A DNA stretch of 64,000 bases from Rhipidocladum racemiflorum (GCA_036346355.1 CM070581.1:7936001-8000000), one strand, 5' to 3'; counted from the first letter of the stretch, positions 22,322-33,893 are shown. A program made the numbers and translations. Notes: generated from the letters alone by a model not told the origin.

Positions 22322-25300
22322 TTATTTAAAATACAACCCTTCTTGATGATCTACACGCATGTAATGTGTTCCATGTGTGCCGTCGTCACCGCTAAGACAT
22401 GCCCCATCTGCAAACGGAGGTGTTTCATCAAATTGGTTGTACTCTTCTTCATCTACGACATTTTCAACTCCAACAATCCTCCTCTTGCCATGAAGTACGA
22501 CGTGCAACCTCGGATTGGCCGGATCACGCACGTAGAAAACTTGAGTTGCTTGCTTTGCGAGGACGAATGGTTCATCTCTCAGAGGCCGATCTATTCAGAT
22601 CAACAAGTGTAAAACCTGTCTTGTCGACCTTAACTCCGTGAAGAAGTCTCACCCACTTACATCGGAACAATGGAACTTGGTATATTCCGTAGTCGAGCTC
22701 CCATATTTCTTCGATCATCCCGTAGTAACAGTTCATTGCAGTTGACGATCCTCTAATTGGATCATCGGACAAAGCATCTATGCTCACACCACTGTTTTGC
22801 ACTGTACTCTTTGCATCTTGACTTTCAAGATAAAATGTGTAGCCATTAATATCGTGAACCTTGCCATGTCTCAGATATTAAATCTTGGTCCATCACCAAC
22901 CATTTGACATCCTCGGTACTAACGGAGACCTTCACCTTTTCTTTGAACCATGTGAGGAATCGATCGTTGTGTTCTCGTGTGATGGAAAGCTCATCCATAA
23001 GTGGATTCTCTTCCCGTAATATCAACTTGTCTTTGTTGGATGTATGGATGAACTTCTCTTGTGTTGCAAGACGTGAAATGCGCTTTACAAGACATATCAA
23101 ATTGTGGGCTCATTAGATTAGACCCAATGGTTCCTTTTCCACCAAGTCTGCTCTTATGATGAGATACAGGAACACCAATTGGTTGTATTTTATCTAGATA
23201 ATCTACGCAGAACTCAATAACCTCTTCAGTCTCATAACCTTCAATAATACTACCCTCAGACTTCGACCAATTCCTCATGTATGACTTTAAAATACCTATG
23301 TACCTCTTGAACGGATATGTAACGTATGAATGCGAGTCTGCATATCTTAATCTCTCTAATAAGGTGAACAACGAGGTGGACCATGACGTCGAAGAACGAC
23401 GGGGGGAAATGCATCTCAAGCTGACAAAGAGTCTGCACCACCTCACTTTGTAAGTTGTCCAGTATATCGGGATCAATAACCTTGCATGAAATCGCATTGA
23501 AGAAATAGCATAGCTTCGTGATTGCCAACCTGGCGTCATCTGGTAGGATATTTCGATTGCAACAGGGAGCATTTGGGTCATAAAGACATGACAGTCGTGG
23601 GACTTCATACCGATCAACTTCAAATCATCCATAGACACAAGCTTCTTAATGTTTGCGGAGTAGCCCGATGGAACTTTAATATCGTGGAGACACTTGCAGA
23701 GGTCTTCTTTCTCTTTCTTGGATAAGGTGTAGCATGCGGCAGGATGTACGGCCCTTTTCCATCCTCCTCCATCACTTTGCAAGCTTGGGCCTCGATCCCC
23801 ATGTAGGTCATATCGCGGCGAGCATTCACACCATCCTTGGTCTTCCTGTATGTTCAGCAGATGCCTACCAAATTATCACAAACATTTTTCTCAACGTGCA
23901 TGACATCAATACATTGACGGACATCTAACTCCTTCCAATATGGTAAGTCCCAAAATATCGACCTCTTTTTCCAAATGGTCCTAGGACGAACAGATTTACG
24001 GCTCTTACCATACTGAACATCGATATCCTCTACGCGTGAATATACGTGCCTTCCAGTCATAGGTCGGGCTGCACGAACTTCCCTCTTTCCATCAAATTTG
24101 TCATCCATCTTACGATATCGATGACTTCGGTAGAAACCTACGGTGACCCATGTACACCGCTTTCCTCGACCGGCAGCCACAAGCTATCAGTGTCCTCTTC
24201 ACAAATTGGACAAGCTTTGGCTCCCTTCGTGCTATAGCCCGCCAAATTACCAAAGGCTGGAAAATCATTTATGGTGCAAAATATCATAGCCCGTAGGGTG
24301 AAGTTATCTCTTTTGTACGCATTCCACACCTCAACCCCCACATTCCACAATTTTACCAAATCCTCAATTAGTGGTGATAGGTACACATCAATATCATTAC
24401 CCGGCTGTTTGGGTCCTGAGATTAGCAATGACATCATGATATACTTCCGCTTCATGCATAACCAAGGAGGCAAATTGTAGATACACAACAAAATCGCTGG
24501 CATCTTGTGTCGATCGCTCATATTACCAAACGGATTCATACCATCCGTACTCAATCCAAATCTTATGTTCCTCATCTCGGCACCAAACTCCTCATGTTCC
24601 CAATTAATGTTTCTCCATTGAGCCGAATCAGCGGGATGTCTCAACTTGCCATCTTCCTTTCGAGATTCATAATGTCAACGCAACAATTTTGCCTCTTTAG
24701 GATTTGCAAATAACCGCTCTAAACGGGGAATGATGGGCAAATACCACAACACCTTGGCTGGTGCCCCTTTTTTCACATCTTCACCGTGGTCAATTCGGTT
24801 CTTACGCTTCTTGTCATTACGCTTCTCATTTTGTTTGTATCGGGTACACCACAAACAGGACAAATGCGCAGCTTCCTTATGGACGCTAAGGTATAGTATG
24901 CAATCATTTGGACATGCATGTATCCTTTCTATTTCCATTCGCATGGGACATAATAGCTTCTTCGCTTCATAAATACTTGTTGGCAACTCGTTTCCCTCTG
25001 GAAGCATATCCGAAAGAAGTATTAAAAGTGCATTGAAACTTGTATCCGTCCAACGGTGTTTTGCCTTCAGTTCAAATAATGCAAGGACCGAACCCAACTT
25101 GGTGTATTCCCTTTGCAACCTGAAAACAATGGTTTGGCATCGCTATCCATCAAGCTTTTAAATTTTTCGAACTCTCTTTCCGTGTAATTTCCCTCCACAT
25201 CCCGCAACATTTGATCTAAATTATCCTCATCAAACATATCACGCTCCAACTCCCGATCGGCTTCAAGCATATCTTCGTTGCATATCACAGGGTACTACCT

Positions 25301-25539
25301 GCCTCCCCATGATGGATCCAACACGTGTAATTCCTCACGGCCACGTCGAATCAAATGGCCTTCAATTTGAGATGAGTTGTTAAATCTCCCGAGATTGGTG
25401 CAATCAATACAAGGACAATATATGAACTTTACACCCTCATAACCATATCTTCTTCTCGCAATTCTTATGAACTCCTTAACTCCCTCTCAAATTCAGCACT
25501 CACACGGCTTTTGTGATACATCCATTCTTCACGGTCCAT
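22322..25539 (-). pseudogene. CACTA transposase, TNP2 type
   Basis: It starts at ATG 25539 (MDREEWMYHKS). Domains run in the usual order. The transposase-associated N-terminus (25539-25300) has YCPCIDCTN. The tnp2 transposase core (about 25290-23855) has GLSTDGMNPFGN, YNLPPWLCMKRKYIMMSLLI and CIDVMHVEKNVCDNL. DUF4218 (23782-22991) and a DUF4216-like end (about 22990-22322) follow; the end has ELDYGIYQVPLFRCKWV and VGVENVVDEEEYNQFDE. A frameshift inside the N-terminal domain (about 25470) and several frame breaks in the core (e.g. 25118/25067, 24180/24138) suggest it is inactive, unless some are introns. It would cut and join the CACTA ends. Confidence 0.85.
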
Positions 25540-25655
25540 CTACAAGTAAACCGCAAAACAATAAATTAATAATGCCCTAATCAATGAAATAAAAGAAGGG
25601 TTGAACCCGAAAACAAAGTTTTTGTTGAATGATCTTAAAGAAACGTATATCTCAG

Positions 25656-26040
25656 AGACCGACTAAGCACGCACGTACCAACGATGACTCCTAATCTCTA
25701 AGTAGGTTAGGTCCTAATCCCATTCGAGGATATGTGGTTCGAGCAAGTTCCTAATTAAGATGTTGTACAAACTTTAGAGAAAATTTGGCGAGATCTCCCG
25801 CTGTTCTCCAAATACACGTGACGACAACATGTCAAGAGGATGTGTATTCGGAGAACACTGCCAGTGAGATGTCGCCGAAACTTTCACTACAGCTTTGTAC
25901 AAATACCAGAACTTGCCCTCGCCACATATCCTCGAACTGTCCAAAAACGTGGACAATTGAGATCGCTTATTTATAAATATGCCATTTTAGCATACTTATA
26001 AACAAGCACCCTCGAACGGAGACGATAAGTTACGCAGCCT
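25656..26040 (-). promoter_or_regulatory. Duplicated promoter/leader, copy in front of the TNP2 gene
   Basis: Sister of 20723-21100, ending 117 bases before ATG 25539. The TATA-like palindrome TATTTATAAATA is at 25968-25979 and the foldback starts about 33 bases downstream (25723-25936), the same spacing as in the other copy. Confidence 0.65.
25723..25936 (-). repeat. Foldback (hairpin) in the leader of the TNP2 gene
   Basis: Same outer arms (TCGAGGATATGTGG with CCACATATCCTCGA) as at 20790-20993. The inner arms and loop differ by small insertions, yet pairing is kept overall. Confidence 0.75.
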
Positions 26041-26483
26041 AATTAACTATTATATATAATTGATCATATTAATTATATTAAAACAATTATGACATGTAAT
26101 GTACACATTCACCAAATAAAAAATTAATTTAAGTCCTAATGCAATATTGAAGAGATTTCTAAAAATTAATGCTTTGGTCACCTTTCGAGGAAAACCACAA
26201 GCGAGGGAAATCTAGCTCTGATCAAGCTAGCTAGGGTTTCAATTAACGGAGACCTTCAACGCACCGATCTCCTCCACCATACACTCGCTAATGAGACCAA
26301 ATCAAAATCGAATAATGTACGTTAATACAACATTGAAGGGATTCAAGGAATCGGGCCCACCTTTTGAATAAAGCCACAGGTAAGATAGGTCGAAAATAGA
26401 GAAATCGCCTAGCGAACTAACTCGACGAGAGTTAATAAGTTCATTCCCGAGTCCAGACGGTACATATAAAACCTAGCGAGCCT
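26041..26483. other. Upstream flank of the TNP2 leader
   Basis: AT-rich stretch followed by unremarkable DNA. No coding sequence recognised. Confidence 0.4.
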
Positions 26484-26700
26484 CATCACAATCGGTTCTA
26501 TAGAAGAACCGCTTGTGATTAATTAGTTATCACCGTCGCTATATGTAAAACCGATGGTGATAATTTGATTCTCAACACTGCGGTTTCTTTATAGAACCGA
26601 CACGTATAATGTATCGTGTCGGTTCTCAAGAAGAACCGATCGCAATAACTCCGATCCAACACAATCGGTTCGGGATATGAACCGACACGGATATTAATCG
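26484..26700. repeat. Internal cluster of CACTA subterminal motifs, 2
   Basis: Several ATCACAATCGGTTC / GAACCGATCGCAAT-type pairs. With cluster 1 it brackets the TNP2 gene and its leader. Confidence 0.8.
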
Positions 26701-26997
26701 ACTTCTGGCTTCCCGCCAATTTGACCGCTCAAACATGCATATATATAACTCCTTTCAAATAGCTCCTTTCCGATCATCGGTAGTACTCGGGCAAGGTCGA
26801 CTGCGTTCCATTCCTCCGGCAAGGTCTGATCGCGTTTTCTTCTCTGCTACAAGGTCTCGACTCCTCCCAAGAATGGCAGCAATGGCTCCATATTCTTCTC
26901 TTTCATATAGCTCTCCATGCATATATATAGCTCCTTTCTACTCTTTCATGTAGCTCCTTTCTTCTCTGCAAGGTCGACTTCTCCTTTCGACCGCTGA

Positions 26998-27472
26998 ATG
27001 GCAGCGCCTCCTTCTCCCAAGAAGGTCGACTCCACGGTGGAATCACCGTCTGATCCTCCACCGCTGCCGGCTGGCCGCCAGCCTCCGGCGCCTCACTCGC
27101 GGCGCGCCAGCGCCCCACCTTTCTCCCGTCGTCCCTCCCGGCTTCTCACCCCATCCGGGCGCCTCCAAAGGCAGCAGGAAGCGCCCCAGAGATGACGACG
27201 ACGACGACGACGAGGAGGAGGACGACGACGAGGAGGAGGAGGACGACGACGACGACGATGACGAGGAGGAGGAGGAGGAGGAGGCGGAGTACTACGCGCC
27301 GATCACCATAGGGACCGGCGCGTCGTCTAGATCGGGTTCATCATCGGAGGATGAACCATCACTAGTCCGCGTAGTCTCCAGCGACTCTGGCGACTCTGGC
27401 GACTCGAGTGACTCGGGTCACTCGGATGACTCGGTTGACTCGGGTTACTCGGGCCAGAGCCGCAGGTCGTAA
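26998..27472 (+). other. Possible small plus-strand gene or captured exon with an acidic tail
   Basis: ATG 26998 opens a 65-codon proline/arginine-rich frame ending at 27195. An overlapping frame runs to stop TAA at 27470-27472 and encodes a run of about 35 Asp/Glu residues, the block EYYAPITIGTGASS, then Ser-Asp-Gly repeats (SGDSGDSSDSG). One shifted base would join them. It is the only plus-strand coding candidate in the CACTA element and is unlike the transposase genes, so a captured host exon or a low-complexity artefact are both possible. Confidence 0.35.
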
Positions 27473-28075
27473 ATTTAATATATTAGGTGTAATGCAGTCC
27501 CCCTTTATATGTTTACTAATTATAAACAATGGATGTGGTGATATATTGTAATGAAATACAGCTTGTTTAATATATTAGGGTTAATTGTTGGCCTAGTGCA
27601 GATGAAGTCTATTAATTTGCCTTTACACTATTTTGAATCTCTTTTATATTTTTGTGCATTGTATCTTTCTAATGTTCGTTGTTCCAAGTCAAAATGTTTC
27701 ATGTCTTATTGATAAAAAAACAAGTATAATGTGTGGAATGGTATATATTATTATTATTATCTCACGCATGCATGCTACTATAATGTTATATATAATTTGC
27801 ATCACTACATGTGTCTATATAAATTGTCTGAGAGTTGAACCGCGAGTTGGGATTCTAGCAGATCGGCATCGTTTCATCGTCCAAAATACAAGTTTTGCAC
27901 AAATATTAAAGCATGAATGAAAGGTACAAGAGGTCTGTGTTGGGATTCTAGCAGAGCGGCCGTGTTGGAGTTTGTTTTTTTCTTCTTCCTGAAGAAATGT
28001 GTGAGTGGAGGATCTCACTAAAACTATGTTTGTAATGAATCGTTCTTGGTTGCACCTAATGGTGTTGCGAAAAAT
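27473..28075. other. Right interior of the CACTA element, no gene
   Basis: AT-rich. The phrase TTGGGATTCTAGCAGA occurs twice (about 27847 and 27941). Nothing else recognised. Confidence 0.45.
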
Positions 28076-28480
28076 CATCACAATCGGTTCTCAAAAGAAT
28101 CGATTGTGATAACCTCGTGCTCATCACAATCGGTTTCTTCCCAAAACCGATTATGATAATACCTTCTCATTACAATCGGTTCTGGAAAAGAACTGATTGT
28201 GATAACCCCTGTGCTCAGGACAATCGGTTTCTTCCCAAAACCGATTGTGCTAGTACCTACTTATTACAATCGGTTTTAGATAAAAACCGATTGTGATAAT
28301 AAAATTATTATCACAATCGGTTCTTATCTAGAACCGATTGGGATTATTATCGTATCACAATCGGTTCTCTCTCAGAACCGATTGTGATAACCTCTTACCA
28401 AGATTTCCAAATGGAATATGCTTATCACAATCGGTTCTGAAGTCAAAAGTTTAGAACCGACACAGATGAAGCGATAGTAA
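28076..28480. repeat. Right subterminal repeat array of the CACTA element
   Basis: About eight pairs of ATCACAATCGGTT and AACCGATTGTGAT with short spacers, mirroring the left array. Confidence 0.85.
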
Positions 28481-28500
28481 TGTGTCATTCTGTAGTAGTG

Positions 28501-29158
28501 AAAATATTGGGATGAAAATGCTATGGGGGAACATAATATCTCATACAGCAGTGGAGATGGCAAGTCAACGCAGATAAATACACAACCGTCGTCTCTTTTC
28601 AAAGGGGCAAATAAACCAGAAGCTTCGGCGCCATGATGCCGGCTCGATCACAATCATTTGCATTCGGCCCTCGAGGGCGCTCTTGACAGCAGCATGTTCA
28701 GCTATAGTAGTGGCGAAGAGGCGGGCACGCGAGCGACGCACTCGCCCGAGCGAATATTTATCCGCGGCTTCACAGGTGTCTCCGAGCCGGCCGGGCCCGA
28801 CACGTGGCGCGCGCAGGCAGGCCCGGTCCGGCGACGAACTTTCTCGGCGGATCTCGCACTTCGATCCGATTGGCGAGCTCGCTCACATGTCCGTCGGTGC
28901 GGCAGCCGGCAGCGCATGTGCGGGTGCTCGCCGGCGGCGGCGACCACCACTGATCGGGGAGTGCTGCTCGGTGGCCTGTTAAACGAATGCAATCATGCGG
29001 AGCTGTCGGTAATCCAAAGCGTATTCTGTGGTGTTTTGTGTGAGATCTCCAAACTGTATTTTGATGAGGTTAGATTGGCTTGCAGTAACGTAGGGGGGTT
29101 GGTTCTTTGTGCAGCGGCTAATTTCGGTTCTGATTTGGATCCCGTAGGATTTTCGGTC
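28501..29158. other. No firmly recognised gene
   Basis: A 205-residue plus-strand frame (28658-29275) ends inside a MITE and has no clear domain. On the minus strand around 28730-28620 a frame reads RARLFATTIAEHAAVKSALE, faintly like the RNase H domain of LINEs. That is too short to call. Confidence 0.3.
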
Positions 29159-29301
29159 GAGAGGTGCTTCTATGCTCTCCCTCCTATTATAAGTTACACA
29201 AATCTTGAAACAAACGAAGGGGTAAGTAATACTCATCTACCATTCATTTATGCTTTAATATTTGTGCAATTTTAAAACAGAAGAGCATAGAAACACCTTT
29301 C
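29159..29301. mobile_element. Foldback MITE, family Y, copy 2
   Basis: Starts GAGAGGTGCTTCTATGCTCT and ends with the imperfect complement AGAGCATAGAAACACCTTTC. The interior matches copy 1, including the AAGTAATxxxCATCTACCxTTCAT block. Confidence 0.75.
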
Positions 29302-30795
29302 TTTTCAGTAAGATCATAACCGATGCTTCTGTTTTTTGAAATATTCTTGTGCTCCGGAACCTTAGTTTGTTTTTTACTCCTCTCGCTGGTCACTGATGGT
29401 TATCGTTTTAGATATAGGTACAACCAAACTTTTAAAACTTTGACTAAGAATATCTTTTAAAATATTTAAATTACATACACAAAAATCATATATGTAGATT
29501 TGTCTCCAAAAGTACTTTCATAGTATTATAATTTTATTGGATTTTATAAATATATTATAATATAAATTAATGATGAAAGCTATGTTTTTGGAGACCGTAT
29601 CAATATACAAAATGATAATTATTTTTAAGTGAGTACATTGAAAGAATATTCGACAAGCGACTCACGGGTCAAACTTATGTTTGGCAGGAGTCCTGAAGAA
29701 TAGATGGCCCAATGGGGTACTAATACACTACACTTAGCACACTGTAAGTAACACTAGCGAAGATCGATTACGACAGGCGCTTATTAGCTGGTTTCCATCC
29801 AAACCCCGTGCTTACATCAGAATGTTTCAGTGGCCATCTGTTTTTAACCGCCAAGAATTTTTTTCCCGCGAGCTGCGTCCTTCACAAATAAGGTCGTGTG
29901 GCTGGAGAAAGAGCCGCACCTGCACGTTCAGCAAACGAAAACATCTTACAGGTTGCTACTTGCCAATTTGCCATGTATCCACGTCGTCGCAAAGTGGAGC
30001 AGAGTCCAGTCAAGCATGTACATCCAAGGGATGGGTAGCGACAAACGCCAATTGACAAACGACAGATGACGTGCTCGCGATATCCATTCCCATATCACAA
30101 GTTCAGAACACACGACTACACAATCCTAACAGCAGCAGCAACCACCGCGTTGGTAGGGCAGTAAAAAAAAATCATGACCGTGACCTACTAACTTGAGCTT
30201 AATATCAAAAGCGTGAGTTTCATCAAGCCGAATTCGAATAGCTGGTGAGCTTGACAATTTTACGAACCACTTCTTAAATATTACTATACGTTAACTAAAC
30301 CAGTTTACTTAGCCGAGCTCAAGCTTTGAGCATTTTTTATTTTTTTATTGCTCGAGCTCGGTCCAAGCTTTTATCGGACTCGAGCCTAAAAAGCTAGGTT
30401 TGCTTGAACTCAGCTCATTTACAGGCCTACGTTGGTGCAAGAAATGGGAAGAAATGGCAGAAGCCACAGTGTATTTGTTCCTTTTGCTTTTTTTATTATT
30501 ATTTTTGTCTCCTTCTGAGTGTATTTGTAAATATGGCTTTCTTCCAACCATGGAAGCACGGGCAGTCGATACATGTTGTTTGATACTATAGTTCCCCTTC
30601 TTCCAGAGCTCAACTACCCCGGCTAGACGGGGTACCGTCGTACCCGAGCTTGGTAGGAAAGGGAGCTATAGTGACAACGACCTACTATGGTAGGAGAGCG
30701 TGATAGAGACACGTATCAACTACCGATGCTTCTGCAGTCGAGAAATAAGTTAGATTTATAAATTTATTAAAAAAAACTTATATATATAGGAAGAC
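29302..30795. other. AT-rich repetitive DNA; possible hAT end
   Basis: 29400-29640 is AT-rich, of the kind common in grass MITEs (AAATTACATACACAAAAATC). At about 30180-30429 'gagctcgagctc'-type phrases end in CAGCTCATTTACAGGCCTA, which resembles a hAT terminus, but the partner end was not found. Short frames (29822-30055, 30400-30591) have no domain. Confidence 0.35.
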
Positions 30796-31663
30796 TATTT
30801 TGTACTCTTGTGAATATGTACTCCCATACCTTGATCCCATTGATTTAGATCGTGATGCGTCTAATTAGTTAGTGCCGCATGTGTGGATAACTACTCCCGT
30901 TAAGAGCGCTGGGGCATTTGTGGTGGGAGTATATATAATCATAACAACCTTTTAGCTTACATGGATGATAAATGGTTTCATATTTATGGGAGTACATTCT
31001 TTTACCTTCAATATACCACTTAAATGATGTTGTTCTACTTCTTTATCTCTTTGAGTATACTCTACTACTGATTTAAAATGATTTCTATGAATTTTTTTTT
31101 TTATCAAAACCACTCTTTATAGCATAATTTGTTTATATACTTCTTTTACATATGGAAAAGGTATACAACAAAACATAAAAGGCTTCGATGAATCTTTATT
31201 CAACTGTGTCACGTTAGAGTATCTTATAATCATTATTAGAGTATACTAAAGTGATAAAGGAGTGTAAAACGTTCGTTTAAATAGTATATTGGGGGTGGGA
31301 GTATGTACTCACAAGAGTACGTAATCCCACGTCCAATATACTGCTTGAATAATATTGTTACATCTCTTTATCATTTTGAGTACACTCTAATACTGGTTAT
31401 AAGATACCCCAAAGCGAGTTCCATGAAAAATTTCATCAAAACCTACTCTTTATAGCATAATTGGTTTTATATGATCCTTTTACATATGAAAAAAAGTATG
31501 TAGCAAAAAAAATGAAGGGTTACGATGAATTTTTTTTCTTCCAATTATGTTATATTAGAGTATCTTAGAATTATTATTGAAGTATACCGAAAGTTATAGA
31601 TGAGTATAATATATTTGTTTAAGTGGTATATTAGAGGTGAGAATATGTAATTTCAAAAGTACG
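30796..31663. mobile_element. Cluster of MITE family Z copies (2 and 3, partly nested)
   Basis: Two similar ~330-bp units follow each other (about 30989-31317 and 31318-31663). An outer end at 30796 (TGTACTCTTGTGAATATGTA) is matched inverted near 31302-31320. Shared inner blocks include CTTTATAGCATAATT and TTGAGTACACTCTAATACTG. All relate to 11531-11845. Confidence 0.6.
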
Positions 31664-32693
31664 AAAGAAACTTATATATATATATATAAGAGTGCAAAGG
31701 TGACCAAATAGTCCCGGCTCCGAAATGGCATTGGAGGCATGGCTCCGTGCCTCGGAAAACGAGAGCTCCAGAGGCGAAAACTACCAGCAGAGGCTAGATT
31801 CAGCGAGAGAACAACGTCGTTTTCAGCTGCAGGGCCCGAATAATCGAACCTATCCGGCAAGATCTCGGATTTATTACCGCTAGGGGCCCCACCCATCCAT
31901 CCGCCGGTCCGCCATGCGTTCTCCATGGGCCACACGCAGCAGCAGAAGAAACCGGCACTTGGGTGGCGCCAGAGACGCAGCTGAGAGAGGTGTGAGGAGT
32001 ACTCCCTCGTTCTCTGTAGATAGAAACGGAGGGAGTAGATGGCACACTAGAAAAATTTCGAGCTGTCTCATTCCGTTTTGAGCCGGTAAACGTTGCCGGT
32101 GCACCAAGTCACTCACGGCCAACGAACTCGCCGTTCCTACCACGTAGCCGGAGCTGCACGGTGGTTAACCGCAACCACTCGTAAAAAAACGCTGCGGAAA
32201 CGTGAGCAGCAACCGAATGCAACGACGCTATCCAGTTGCAGTTCCAACCAACCGTTGGTTTCAGTTCAGAGACCAGAGCCTTAAGTAGATTCCTGACGTA
32301 GCACACAGATACTGACGTAGCACAATTCGCCGTTTCACTTCACCCCACACGCGCACACGCGGATTTTGTAGCCTTTTTCACACCCCTTCCTCGCATGAGG
32401 AACCAACCACAACCAGGCTAGAGAAGAAGAAGAAGAAAAAAAGGGAGGGGGGAAGAAATTTTACAGGGAGACGTCTATGGTTCTATTCTCCACCATCGTC
32501 ATCTCGCTTGAGGAAAATGTGCACCCGCTCGCGGACGCAAACACGCTGCTTGCTATTTACACGCGCGCGCGCGCCGCCCGGCCGGGCCAGCCGCCGACTC
32601 GTCTCGCCGCAGGGAGTGAAAAAAAATGCACGCCCTTGGCAGGTGGCCGTTGCAGTTGGCACGGTCAAGGTGGAATTGGAATGAAGGGGGGGA
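31664..32693. other. Downstream flank of the ARM-repeat gene
   Basis: Holds a (TA)n run at 31674-31688 and a minimal Stowaway at 32000-32037. The part next to the gene should contain its 3' UTR; no clear AATAAA signal was picked out. The short GC-rich frames carry no domain. Confidence 0.45.
32000..32037. mobile_element. Minimal Stowaway MITE remnant
   Basis: CTCCCTC at left and GAGGGAG at right, flanked by TA on both sides, with only about 20 bases between. These are Stowaway-type ends with the interior deleted. Confidence 0.55.
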
Positions 32694-33893
32694 TCACTCC
32701 GCCGCAACGACCGCCGCTGGCCTCGTCCGCAGGCTCGCGCTCCGCGGCTGCCGCAGCATCTCGATCAGCGCCTCCGCCTGCGGAATCCCAAACCGATTGG
32801 TATATACGAATTCGCAAAGTCCATTGGTAATTGCAATGGCGAGAAGATTGTGTTTTTGATGAGGAAATGCGATTGCTACCTTGGTTTTGAGCTTGGGGCG
32901 GGCGGAGGAGGACTGGGAGAGCGCGACGAGAGGAGGGATGGCGCCCTCGCGGGCGACCATGGTGCGGTAGACGGCGCTGTCCTCGCAGATCTGGAGGAGG
33001 CAGAGGGTGGCGATCTCCTTCTGCCGCGGGGTGCCGACCTCGACCATCTCGACGAGGACGGGGACGCCGGCCTCCTCTACGGCGGCGGAGCGGCCCTCGG
33101 AGGCGCCCACCAGGGAGAGGAGGACGTAGGCGGCTTTGTCCACCATGCCGTATTCCGGGTCGGCCATGAGGTCCAGCAGGGGGCGCACGGCGCCGGCCTC
33201 CACTGCGCGGAGGCGGTTCTCGCGCACGCCGCTGCAGAGCGTGTAGAGGGCCGTGGCGGCGTCCTTCTTCCCGCGCGCGCCGCCGGTCTCGAGGAGGGAT
33301 ACCAGAAGCGGGATGGCGCCCGCGCGGCCGATGGTCGCGGCGGCAGCGCTGTCGAGCTGGGACAGGCGGAGCAGCGCGCACGCGGCGTTCTCCCGCGCGG
33401 CCGGCGAACCGGCCGAATTGAGCGCGTGCACGAGCGGCCGTATCGCGCCGGCCTTGACGATGATCGCCTTGTTCTCGTCGCAGATCGACAGGTTGAGCAG
33501 CGCCGTGACCCCGTGCTCCTGCAGCAGCGGGTCCGCGTGCGACAGCAGCGCGACGAGAGGCCGCACCGCCCCGGCCGCCGCGATGCGAATCCGGTTGTCC
33601 GGGTTGTGCTTCGCCAGCAGCCGGAGCTCCATCGCCCCGCGCCGGAGAGAGTCCAGCGACGAAGACGGCGACTCCAGCTCCGCCACGAGCGACGAAATCG
33701 CATCGTCCGACGCCACCGCCGCGCACGACAGCAGCAGCCGTTGGATGCCCGCGGCGTCGGCGGCGGCGGCGGGCGTGAACGAGAGGTCGTCGCTGCCGCA
33801 TTCGCTGAAGGGCTCGGTGCAGGTGGAGTCACCGCTGTCGCTGTAGCAGCTGCTGCTCCGCCGCCGCGGGGAGGAGGACGCGTCCGGCTCCAT
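32694..33893 (-). CDS. ARM-repeat protein (U-box-less PUB4-like), two exons
   Basis: Exon 1 is 33893-32880 (338 codons) and exon 2 is 32777-32694 (27 codons plus stop), joined across a 102-base GT-AG intron in phase 0; the product has 365 residues. Residues 1-45 are Ser/Asp-rich (RRSSSCYSDSGDS). From about 66 to 350, six to seven armadillo repeats follow, with typical GAxxPLVxLL and NLS cores (EHGVTALLNLSICDENKAII; AGAIPLLVSLLETG). The end AEALIEMLRQPRS is characteristic of Arabidopsis At3g01400/At5g58680-type proteins. There is no U-box, so ubiquitin ligase activity is not expected; protein-protein binding in cytosol or nucleus is likely. The start is chosen at the family's usual N-terminus; the frame stays open upstream to 34340 but reads through the promoter. 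Confidence 0.9.
   Translation of the reverse strand: MEPDASSSPRRRSSSCYSDSGDSTCTEPFSECGSDDLSFTPAAAADAAGIQRLLLSCAAVASDDAISSLVAELESPSSSLDSLRRGAMELRLLAKHNPDNRIRIAAAGAVRPLVALLSHADPLLQEHGVTALLNLSICDENKAIIVKAGAIRPLVHALNSAGSPAARENAACALLRLSQLDSAAAATIGRAGAIPLLVSLLETGGARGKKDAATALYTLCSGVRENRLRAVEAGAVRPLLDLMADPEYGMVDKAAYVLLSLVGASEGRSAAVEEAGVPVLVEMVEVGTPRQKEIATLCLLQICEDSAVYRTMVAREGAIPPLVALSQSSSARPKLKTKVAIAFPHQKHNLLAIAITNGLCEFVYTNRFGIPQAEALIEMLRQPRSASLRTRPAAVVAAE

Larger units (their letters stand above)
16686..28500 (-). mobile_element. CACTA (En/Spm) transposon, structurally complete, decayed genes
   Basis: 11.8 kb. It begins CACTACTACAGATCC and ends TCTGTAGTAGTG, so the ends are inverted repeats. AAA flanks both sides (16683-16685, 28501-28503), the 3-bp duplication expected of CACTA elements. 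Both ends are lined with arrays of ATCACAATCGGTT and its complement AACCGATTGTGAT, the kind of subterminal motif bound by TNPA-like proteins. Two minus-strand genes lie inside, each behind a copy of the same leader. Lesions in both genes suggest it is no longer autonomous. Confidence 0.9.

Noticed and set aside
28620..28740. RNase H-like peptide on the minus strand
   Set aside because: About 30 residues of weak similarity; too short to assign to a LINE.
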